Shown piece by piece: positions 37,728-45,131 of a stretch of 45,578 nt of DNA. The DNA is from Serratia microhaemolytica. GTDB taxonomy: Bacteria; Pseudomonadota; Gammaproteobacteria; Enterobacterales; Enterobacteriaceae. The stretch spans positions 1 to 45,578 of the forward strand of contig NZ_SBEF01000028.1 in the NCBI RefSeq assembly GCF_004011885.1, written 5' to 3'. How positions within the stretch are numbered: the stretch's first letter is position 1; every line of letters starts with the position of its first letter. The notes below the pieces were generated by a model. The model had not been told where the DNA came from, did not search any database, and worked only from the letters and a program-made list of their open reading frames with translations. Made by a program: the position numbers and the translations under genes.

Positions 37728-38837
37728 TTACTCCGCAAACAGATTTTTAATACAGTGAAAAACAGTCATCAGTTGTTGTTGATCAACACTACGCACATCA
37801 ACCTCGATTTTGCCTTCGTTGGCCTTATAACCACGGAAATAGATGGCAATCTCGCCATTTTTCAAGCGCTCAACAATCTCACTGGTAGAGATGCCCAATA
37901 ACGCCTCATTAAACGTGATTTCGGCACGGGCGATATCACGTCCAGCGCTATCCCAGACGGTTCTGGCACTAATACCTGCGAGTTTATTCAGCGCTTCGAT
38001 AAATGGATCCATGCGCTCAACCATTTGCGCACCGCTGATCTTGGGTTGTGTCAGGTAATTTTCTATCGCCTGTGTCAGGCCAAGAATGCCCTCTTTGCCC
38101 ACCTTCATCGCCCGACCAATACCATTCGACTGCTGCTTAACCCATTCAATATATTGTTTTTTACCAATAACCAGGCCACTGGTTGGCCCTTCAATCGCTT
38201 TTGCACCGCTGTAGATCACCAGATCAGCACCGCTCTGGTAGTAACACTGTAGATCTTCTTCTGCTGCGGCATCGACAATCAATGGCAACTGGTGTTGGCG
38301 TGCTACTTCAGCCGCTTGCGCTACTGACAGCATACTTTTCTGCACGCAGTGATGAGATTTAACATAGAGAATTGCCGCTGTCTGCGGCGTAATGGCAGCA
38401 GCCAATTGTGCGGCTGAGCATTCGTTGGCGTAGCCAGCCTCGACCACTTTACCGCCCCCCAGTGCAATCATGGTGTCAACCGGAGCACCAAAATTGACGT
38501 TGTGACCACGCGGCAAGACAATTTCGCGCGGTTCATTGACTGGCGCTGAGTGCAGATTCAGCAGTAGGTTGGCGTTATCTTTCACGATCACCGCTGCAAC
38601 AGCCTGTGCAATGCCGGCTGAAGCGCAGGAGACCACCACTGCGGCTTCAACATTCAACAGGTTGGCAATATAAGCACCACTGTTATTAACCAGTTGCTTG
38701 ATTTCAAAATAGTGATTCAGACCAACATTGACTGCATCAATCACCGACTGACTGGGCGTCGACACACCGAGAATGGTCATACGCCCAGAGGTATTAATAA
38801 CTTGTTTTAAATTATATTTTTCATGGATTGAAGTCAT
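37728..38837 (-). CDS. PLP-dependent ammonia-lyase, DgaE family
   Basis: The 369-residue fold-type I PLP enzyme belongs with DgaE (D-glucosaminate-6-phosphate ammonia-lyase), a group related to selenocysteine synthase SelA. The PLP Lys is in DLVIYSGAKAIEGPTSG (near 213), and LPLIVDAAAEEDL (near 190) holds the Asp that contacts the pyridine ring. It would remove ammonia from a 2-amino-2-deoxy sugar acid phosphate to give the substrate of the next gene's aldolase. It overlaps the deacetylase gene by 17 bases. Confidence 0.88.
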   Translation of the reverse strand: MTSIHEKYNLKQVINTSGRMTILGVSTPSQSVIDAVNVGLNHYFEIKQLVNNSGAYIANLLNVEAAVVVSCASAGIAQAVAAVIVKDNANLLLNLHSAPVNEPREIVLPRGHNVNFGAPVDTMIALGGGKVVEAGYANECSAAQLAAAITPQTAAILYVKSHHCVQKSMLSVAQAAEVARQHQLPLIVDAAAEEDLQCYYQSGADLVIYSGAKAIEGPTSGLVIGKKQYIEWVKQQSNGIGRAMKVGKEGILGLTQAIENYLTQPKISGAQMVERMDPFIEALNKLAGISARTVWDSAGRDIARAEITFNEALLGISTSEIVERLKNGEIAIYFRGYKANEGKIEVDVRSVDQQQLMTVFHCIKNLFAE

Positions 38838-39960
38838 GGATGGCTTTTCCCTCGTTGGTTAACAGAACCTCTCCCGCCACCACCGCTGCCAGTGGCACTA
38901 ACCACTGCTCACCGGTTACTGACTCGTCTTCCGCATCAGTAAACAGTTTCGGTGTGCTACGGAGATCAAAAATTGTCAGATCTGCATCGAAGCCGACCTT
39001 AAGCTGGCCTTTGTACGGTAGACGCAGTGCTGAGGCCGCATTTTCTGTCACACAGGCGATCACTTGTGGCAATGAAAGTCCGATAGTAAAAAATTTCGAC
39101 ATGACCGCAGCCAGGCTGTAAACCGGCCCTTCGATACGGTTGCGGCAATAGATATCCGAGCTGATGGTATGTGGCAGCACACCTAGCGCAATTGCCTGGC
39201 GCGCCACGGCAAAACTGAAACTGGCACTGCCGTGACCAACATCCAGCAATACACCGCGTTTTAGTGCCCGTTCGACCGAGGCACGTAGCTGCCCAGAAGG
39301 GGTAAGAATGCGATTAGGTTTGCCGTTATAGCAGTGGGTAATGATGTCACCTTGAGTCAGCAATTCGGCAATTTGGTCTAAGTCTGGCGGATTATTGCCA
39401 ATGTGTACCATCAGCGGCAGTTGCTGATGTTCGCGCTGGATCTGTTTGGCTAACTGCAACGGCTTAATGCCATTGTCACCAACCACGCTGCTACTGAGCC
39501 GCGCCTTCAGACCGATGACAAAGTCTTTTTTATCCTGAAGCGTTCTGCTGATCTGCTGTGGGTTGATATCGTTGATATCTGCCAGCTCATTTTGTCGTAG
39601 CAGGCCAATACGCGAAATATTGAGAAAGGCAAGCACCTGGGTTTTTACCGTGCGGGTTAACGCGTAAAAGTGATCAATATCGTCAGTGCCGGTACTGCCT
39701 GCATCCACGACCGTGGTGACACCAGACTCAACACCAACACGGTCGGGGGCGTCATGATAGATCGGTGAAGCGGGGTAACAGTGTACATGGCTGTCGATCC
39801 AGCCCGCACTCAGACGGTAGTTACCTGCCAGATCCAGTGAGCGCAAGGCGGTTGCTTCTGTTGGCAGTTGCCCAATGGCAGCAATTTTCCCTTTATTGAC
39901 CGCGACATCGGCCAGAGTATCATCCACTAGCCGGGCACGCCGGATGATCAGGTCATACAT
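38821..39960 (-). CDS. Amidohydrolase-superfamily deacetylase (EF_0837 type)
   Basis: The 379-residue metallo-hydrolase shows SHVHCYP (HxH metal site, near 60), GLKARLSSSVVG (candidate carboxylated Lys, near 151), LMVHIGN and ITHCYNG (metal His), and TISSDIYCRN (catalytic Asp, near 275). This fits a dihydroorotase/N-acyl-amino-acid deacetylase fold. In this operon it probably removes an acyl group from the amino sugar acid before DgaE acts. The frame extends to 39981, but ATG 39960 has AGGAG at the proper distance. Confidence 0.88.
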   Translation of the reverse strand: MYDLIIRRARLVDDTLADVAVNKGKIAAIGQLPTEATALRSLDLAGNYRLSAGWIDSHVHCYPASPIYHDAPDRVGVESGVTTVVDAGSTGTDDIDHFYALTRTVKTQVLAFLNISRIGLLRQNELADINDINPQQISRTLQDKKDFVIGLKARLSSSVVGDNGIKPLQLAKQIQREHQQLPLMVHIGNNPPDLDQIAELLTQGDIITHCYNGKPNRILTPSGQLRASVERALKRGVLLDVGHGSASFSFAVARQAIALGVLPHTISSDIYCRNRIEGPVYSLAAVMSKFFTIGLSLPQVIACVTENAASALRLPYKGQLKVGFDADLTIFDLRSTPKLFTDAEDESVTGEQWLVPLAAVVAGEVLLTNEGKAIHDFNP

Positions 39961-40013
39961 AGTTGCGACTCCTGCACCCACCCCGGCAACATGCGGGGTG
40001 GGTACGCGCTAAT

Positions 40014-40664
40014 TTAAGAGATGGCGACTGGGAAAATCGCCCCTAAAATCATCGCCCCAAGAATGGCACCACCGGTAATGGGTTTACCCCAGATGTAGAA
40101 CAGCAGCGCACCAAATAAAGAACCAATGCCAATTGGAATGGAAGCTGCGATGGCCGAGAGGATAATCAGTGGGCCAAGAAAACGCCCCGAAGAGTTACCT
40201 GCGCCCATCATGACATCAGCACCATAGGTGGAGTTGCTTTGATTAATGGTGAACTTGCGCGCCAGAATGATCACATAACCAATCAACAGCCCAATCAACA
40301 GCCCGGTTACGATCGAGGCGGCAAAATTTTGCAGCGGAAACATAATACCGGCGCCGAGCAGCAGTGCCGGAACACCCAATCCGACGCCAGTCTGGATCGC
40401 ACCGCCGATATCGAGGATCCCAACCAGCGAGCCTTCGATAATACGCGCAAACAGGAAGCTGGCACCAAAAGCGGCAACAGCACCATAGACACCGGTGTCG
40501 ATACCGGTACGTAGCATGGCGACAAAAGCCACTTCATTAAATGCACCGATACCGTGCATGTAGTACATATGGGTTCCTGCGAACACCCCCGCAGAGAGTA
40601 GACCAACAAAAATCGGGAACGACCAGTCGGCGTACCAAAAACCTTTTTGAGTTTGCGTTTCCAT
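40014..40664 (-). CDS. DUF4310 membrane protein (EF_0833 type)
   Basis: A 216-residue, Gly/Ala-rich membrane protein with about six helices. It matches the DUF4310 family found only in this type of cluster. Notable segments are GVFAGTHMYYMHGIGAFNEV near the N-terminus and GAGNSSGRFLGPLIILSAIA near 155. The start is ATG 40664, with AAGGAG seven bases upstream. Function is not established. Constant linkage with DUF4311, DUF4312 and SFCGS proteins suggests a multi-subunit transporter. Confidence 0.88.
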   Translation of the reverse strand: METQTQKGFWYADWSFPIFVGLLSAGVFAGTHMYYMHGIGAFNEVAFVAMLRTGIDTGVYGAVAAFGASFLFARIIEGSLVGILDIGGAIQTGVGLGVPALLLGAGIMFPLQNFAASIVTGLLIGLLIGYVIILARKFTINQSNSTYGADVMMGAGNSSGRFLGPLIILSAIAASIPIGIGSLFGALLFYIWGKPITGGAILGAMILGAIFPVAIS

Positions 40665-40675
40665 CACTCGGCTCC

Positions 40676-41452
40676 TTATTTACCGCTCAGCGAGTTGTGT
40701 ACCGCGTTCAACCAGTCTGGAATAGCTAGGCTGAACGATTGGATCATTTTGAGATCAAAACCACGGAAGAAGGCGCTGAGCACGAACAGCAATACAATCA
40801 CCGCCATCATGATTTTGGTTACTTTATTCCAACCGCTTTCTTCCACACCTTTACCAATCAGGATCCCGAGCACTAACCCCGGCACCGCATTGCCCATAAT
40901 CAACTGCGCCAAACCACCAAAGATGGTGCCCCAGAAGCCTGAGCGTTTACCGGCCTCAATCGCTGCTAACCAGAAGATAACCGGCATCACTATGTTGACC
41001 AGTAAGTTAGCTGCTGGCACCAACACCTTGATGGCGGTGACTTGCAGTGCTTCTGGCACCGCAGAGGCGGTAGTATTCAGGAAACTGACCACCAACATGC
41101 CAATAATGCCGCAGGCAATCGCCATTTTTTTCGGGTTGTGCAGTGTTTCTGCCACATTGCGGTTTTTAACCATCAATGCAGCAGCCCCCCAGTTGGGAAT
41201 AATGCGGTGATCAACATCTTGAGTGAAGGCACCTGCCGCCACGGAAGAAGCCCAAGCATTAAAGAAGAAACCAAGACCAAAAGAGAAGTGAGAGGCAGGA
41301 TCACCTTCGCAGGAATTCAGTTCACCGAGGGTACGAAATGCCCCCATCCCCTGAGTTGTTGGCGCATGGAACATTCGAGCGGCACCGGCACCAACACCGA
41401 CCCCGACCAATCCCCCGATAATGATCGACTTAAACAAAATGATTAAAAACAT
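40676..41452 (-). CDS. DUF4311 membrane protein (EF_0832 type)
   Basis: A 258-residue membrane protein with six to seven helices. A conserved non-membrane part carries ARMFHAPTTQGMGAFRTLGE, then NSCEGDPASHFSFGLGFFFN and FTQDVDHRIIPNWGAA (residues ~26-95), rich in polar residues (His, Glu, Cys, Asp) that could form a substrate site. Helices in the C-terminal half include LIMGNAVPGLVLGILIGKGV. It starts at ATG 41452 after AAAGGA. It is likely the second membrane subunit of the same complex as DUF4310. Confidence 0.88.
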   Translation of the reverse strand: MFLIILFKSIIIGGLVGVGVGAGAARMFHAPTTQGMGAFRTLGELNSCEGDPASHFSFGLGFFFNAWASSVAAGAFTQDVDHRIIPNWGAAALMVKNRNVAETLHNPKKMAIACGIIGMLVVSFLNTTASAVPEALQVTAIKVLVPAANLLVNIVMPVIFWLAAIEAGKRSGFWGTIFGGLAQLIMGNAVPGLVLGILIGKGVEESGWNKVTKIMMAVIVLLFVLSAFFRGFDLKMIQSFSLAIPDWLNAVHNSLSGK

Positions 41453-41479
41453 CACGCGGTCCTTTTGTGCTAACGCTTT

Positions 41480-41776
41480 TTATTTGGTGTCGAAAACGAC
41501 CTTTTCGGTATTGATGATCGTTACGTTCACCGTTATTTCCAAAGAAACGCTATAGCTTTTTCTTTCTCTCGGAAGAAAGAAAAACAAAAAACGCTCTTTA
41601 ATAGTTTTTTCTTCTGCTTTTAATACGCGTACATCCTGTGGTTCAATACGTAGCAGAATATTATTGGTTGACTTTAACACCGCACCCTGAACACCCGCTA
41701 AAGCCACAGCAAAGGCTTTGGCTTTACTATCACCTTTACCTTCTACTTTAACTGATGTGGTGTAGTGCTGTTTCAT
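41480..41776 (-). CDS. DUF4312 protein (EF_0831 type)
   Basis: A small, soluble 98-residue protein beginning MKQHYTTSVKVEGKGDSKAK, with an alternating beta-strand pattern (SVSLEITVNVTIINTEKVVF) and a phenylalanine-rich loop (RFLFFFLPRERKS). The family is known only from this cluster. Its ATG overlaps the stop of the SFCGS gene by one base (TAATG), so the two are made in step. Probably a cytoplasmic subunit of the putative transporter. Confidence 0.85.
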   Translation of the reverse strand: MKQHYTTSVKVEGKGDSKAKAFAVALAGVQGAVLKSTNNILLRIEPQDVRVLKAEEKTIKERFLFFFLPRERKSYSVSLEITVNVTIINTEKVVFDTK

Positions 41777-42141
41777 TATGCGTCACCCTGTTTTTTCAGG
41801 TAAGCCTCAACCAGTTTTTGCCCCAGCTCCTCTTTATCCATAAAACCAAAACCGAGCACATTGTAGCCTTCATTAATTGCAGTAACGCCCTCTTCAATAG
41901 AACGCATACCGTATTTAGCTTTATAGCCATGCTTATTCTGCGCCGTAATTGCGCCTGCACCGCCACTGCCACAGAAAGAGATCCCTAACTGTGCATTCTC
42001 GGCTTTCATCACATCACCCAGTTTCATGTCTGCAGCCACGCCGGGAATAACAATCGCCTTAGCGCCTGATTTTTCAATACCTTGTCCAACTTTCTGACCT
42101 TTCCCCAGACGATCACCGATCACAACGGTAATTTTCCCCAT
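41776..42141 (-). CDS. SFCGS-family glycine-rich protein (EF_0830 type)
   Basis: A 121-residue soluble protein. It starts with a beta-strand/loop pattern (MGKITVVIGDRLGKGQKVGQ) and contains the signature QLGISFCGSGGAGAITAQNK (near 55), with one Cys in a glycine-rich loop. A cysteine-bearing loop after a hydrophobic strand resembles the phospho-Cys site of PTS EIIB proteins in general layout. That is inference, not family assignment. The gene lies between the stand-alone PRD gene and DUF4312. Confidence 0.87.
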   Translation of the reverse strand: MGKITVVIGDRLGKGQKVGQGIEKSGAKAIVIPGVAADMKLGDVMKAENAQLGISFCGSGGAGAITAQNKHGYKAKYGMRSIEEGVTAINEGYNVLGFGFMDKEELGQKLVEAYLKKQGDA

Positions 42142-42230
42142 GATACTTCCTCCTGATTAACACTATAGTTTGTTAACAATCGACATTAATCTGTGATTAA
42201 CCACGATTATTGACTATGGTTACTTGTGAA

Positions 42231-42581
42231 CTATGGTTGATTATTATCTCTGGCCACTTCAAAGTGTACAGAGAGTAAATAAGCCTCTTCTATTGGCAGG
42301 GTGTTGAATTTATTTACCACCTGCTTCGCTAACCGCATAGACTCGTCGGAAATCTCTTCAAAAAGCGATTTATCCACTTCCGGTAATGGCTCCCCGGTCA
42401 TTGAACGCAGCACCATCGCACGCACATGCGACTCTAGCATCTGTTGCTGTACTGCATTGGTATAAATGCTTTTTTCTGCCAACATTGCGGTGATATCAGC
42501 CAGTAGTTGCGTGGTTACCGCGCTAGCAGCGCTGACATCTGCTTGTATTATTTTATTTACCACTGCAATTCCTTCACTCAC
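42231..42581 (-). CDS. Stand-alone PRD domain protein (EF_0829 type)
   Basis: The 116-residue protein is a single PTS-regulation-domain-like helical bundle with LESHVRAMVLRSMTGEPLPE and a C-terminal EEAYLLSVHFEVARDN, where His may be the phosphorylation target. It has no DNA- or RNA-binding domain. The start is GTG at 42581, with AGAGGTGA eight bases upstream. It is the first gene of the operon. It probably reports phosphorylation state to the transporter or to the PRD/EIIA regulator encoded downstream. Confidence 0.82.
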   Translation of the reverse strand: MSEGIAVVNKIIQADVSAASAVTTQLLADITAMLAEKSIYTNAVQQQMLESHVRAMVLRSMTGEPLPEVDKSLFEEISDESMRLAKQVVNKFNTLPIEEAYLLSVHFEVARDNNQP

Positions 42582-42900
42582 TTTTCAGTCACCTCTGGAA
42601 CAGATATTCATCTGTAAATCGTCAATGCATCACTCTCCTCATCCTTTAAAACTGTTCGTGCCACTGTTGAAGGTATTGCATCTACGGTAGCCTAAACTAA
42701 AAGATAAGAACCACAACTTTTTACTCGGATTACCCTAACTGTTAGCCCCCAAGCTGTGTAGACCGTTTTTTTCCAGTTCAAACTGGAAATTCGGTGGTAG
42801 TGGGTATGAATTTTGCAATACCTCCAAGATTAACGTAATTAATAACTCAACAACGCATATTACCCAGAGCAATAAACATGACTAAACAAGCTGAGTGAAA
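42582..42900 (-). promoter_or_regulatory. Control region of the DUF4310-DgaEF operon
   Basis: This 300-base stretch must hold the operon promoter. Visible structure includes a 20-bp palindrome at 42770-42789 and a perfect 10-bp inverted repeat, AGGTATTGCA (42671-42680) and TGCAATACCT (42814-42823), flanking it. A hairpin, ACAGAT-ATTC-ATCTGT (42600-42615), lies just before the ribosome site of the first gene. A two-codon frame ATG CAT TGA at 42630-42622 (minus strand) follows GAGGAG. I could not pick a convincing -35/-10 pair. Confidence 0.5.
42770..42789. promoter_or_regulatory. 20-bp palindrome, probable operator
   Basis: TTTCCAGTT and AACTGGAAA separated by two bases, perfectly symmetrical. 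It lies about 190 bases upstream of the first gene of the DUF4310-DgaEF operon. Confidence 0.55.
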
Positions 42901-42982
42901 ATGGGGGCTGCTGGGTCTCGGTCAGTAACCGCTATCAATGCTGTTTTTTTCAACATTTGATGCCTGGAGTGGTGAATTGCAC

Positions 42983-43010
42983 TTGCATGAGCGATGTGGA
43001 AAGGTATAAT
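42983..43010 (+). promoter_or_regulatory. Promoter of tRNA-Leu
   Basis: TTGCAT, 16 bases, perfect TATAAT, then a GC-rich discriminator (GCCCACG). The tRNA begins 28 bases after the -10. Confidence 0.75.
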
Positions 43011-43038
43011 GCCCACGTTTTCCGCATACTGCTTCAGT

Positions 43039-43123
43039 GCCGAAGTGGCGAAATCGGTAGACGCAGTTGATTCAAAATCAACCGCCTTCGGGTGTGCCGG
43101 TTCGAGTCCGGCCTTCGGCACCA
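43039..43123 (+). tRNA. leuX: tRNA-Leu (CAA)
   Basis: The 85-base gene runs from GCCGAAGTGGCG to an encoded CCA. The anticodon stem GTTGA/TCAAC holds the loop TTCAAAA with anticodon CAA, and the long variable arm (CGCCTTCGGGTG) is typical of class II tRNA. Outside the variable arm it agrees with E. coli leuX, a known landing site for genomic islands. Mobile-type genes follow directly. Confidence 0.95.
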
Positions 43124-43137
43124 ACAGTATTAAATCA

Positions 43138-43161
43138 AGCTACCTTCGGGTGGCTTTTTTT
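43138..43161 (+). terminator. Terminator of tRNA-Leu
   Basis: AGCTACC-TTCG-GGTGGCT hairpin with a UUCG tetraloop, followed by TTTTTTT. Confidence 0.85.
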
Positions 43162-43272
43162 ATGTCTACAGCCTTCGACTTACACACATATCTTATTGTT
43201 TAATATATCTATTTTTAATAGTGGGCAGATTGTCTAGATGCCAGGCGCATGTGGTGCCGTATGAGTTCAAGG

Positions 43273-43474
43273 GGCATCAAGCGGCACATTGCGGTAGATA
43301 CACATTGCCAAGCGTAGCGAACTTCATACCTTCAAAGTCATACCCCAACGCTGGGTCGTTGAACGTTCTTTTGCATGGCTTGAAAAATGCCGACGGCCGA
43401 GCCAAAAACGGTCGTATCTGATATTATTAATGTACGCTTTCATTGTGTACATTTTGCTGGCGGGTAAGCTTTGA
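43273..43474 (+). pseudogene. IS5-family transposase remnant, internally deleted
   Basis: Two in-order pieces remain. GIKRHIAVDTH (from 43273) is the start of the IS5-family strand that precedes the second half of the catalytic core. QRWVVERSFAWLEKCRRPSQ (from 43346), running to KL and a TGA at 43472-43474, is the C-terminal block. The intervening region is missing and frames are broken. It resembles the ISL2/IS1031-like side of the family. It is a different element from the copies at the window ends. Confidence 0.7.
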
Positions 43475-43475
43475 T

Positions 43476-43498
43476 GTACAATTTTAGTACGTACAATT
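43476..43498 (+). promoter_or_regulatory. Repeats upstream of the toxin-antitoxin pair, probable antitoxin operator
   Basis: GTACAATT occurs twice, at 43476-43483 and 43491-43498 (15-base period), separated by a TTTAGTAC segment that adds inverted symmetry. DUF1778 antitoxins repress their own operon by binding such sites. The ribosome site AGGAG follows at once. Confidence 0.5.
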
Positions 43499-43512
43499 AG
43501 GAGAACTTAATC

Positions 43513-44312
<800 letters not shown>

Positions 44313-44336
44313 CCCGTGGTTGATATCAATCACTAA

Positions 44337-45131
44337 ATGATACCCGTAAAGTTGGCGGTTATCACAACTACCCGGTCACTACCCCTAGCCATGCGTTACC
44401 AGGCAGCAAGCCTTGAGCCTTTTGATTTGTTGGTTGAGTTGGGAAGAGACTGTGTTGGTGCGATACAGTTACTGAATGTTGATGAAGAACCGACAGATTT
44501 ATTCTCGATAAACTATCGTCCGCTTTCTGATGCAGAGATCGCCACAAGATTGCGTAATACCACGGCAGCTTTGTTACCTGGTCGGCAGTATGATACTGAC
44601 GATTTGCGCCTATCAATTGCCGGAGCACAAGAAAAAACGGCTTTACTGTGGCATCAAGAGCAATGGTGTTTGCCAGAAGCTAGCACCCCAACGACGCATA
44701 TTTTCAAGTTACCACTCGGGCTGGTTGGTAATATGAAAGCGAATATGAGTAGGTCGATTGAAAATGAATGGCTATGTTCTTGGATCCTTGAGGAGTTTGG
44801 GATCCCCGTGGCAAAAACGCAGATTGCGCAGCTTGAAGATCATAAGACATTGATTGTTGAGCGTTTTGATAGGAGGTGGTCGGGCGATCGGCAATGGATC
44901 GTTCGCTTGCCACAAGAGGATATGTGTCAGGCTCTGGGGATTTCTCCACTACGAAAATACCAGTCTGATGGTGGGCCGGGTATTGCCGATATTATGGCCA
45001 TACTGAGTCATTCAGACCAGGCTGAACGGGACAAGGCATTGTTCTTTATGGCTAAGATTATTTTCTGGCTGATAGCGGCCACGGATGGGCATGCCAAAAA
45101 TTTCAGTATCGCTATTGAGCCACAAGGCTTA
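44337..45131 (+). pseudogene. hipA remnant (HipA-type Ser/Thr kinase), lacking both ends
   Basis: From about 44389 the product follows HipA: RYQAASLEPFDLLVELGRDC, SIAGAQEKTALLWHQEQWCLP, THIFKLPLG, VERFDRRWSGDR, LPQEDMCQALGI, ATDGHAKNFSIAI. The first ~90 residues are absent, and a short unrelated lead-in joins it to the toxin gene. The C-terminal third, including the second metal-binding Asp, is cut off at 45131 by an IS5-family insertion, so the frame ends in IS sequence (45167). No hipB is present. It cannot be an active kinase. Confidence 0.9.

Noticed and set aside
42647-42663. TGGCACG on the minus strand upstream of the DUF4310-DgaEF operon, like a sigma54 -24 block
   Set aside because: The -12 position reads GTTTT, with no GC at the required distance, and the regulator at the locus is of the PRD type without a sigma54 AAA+ domain.
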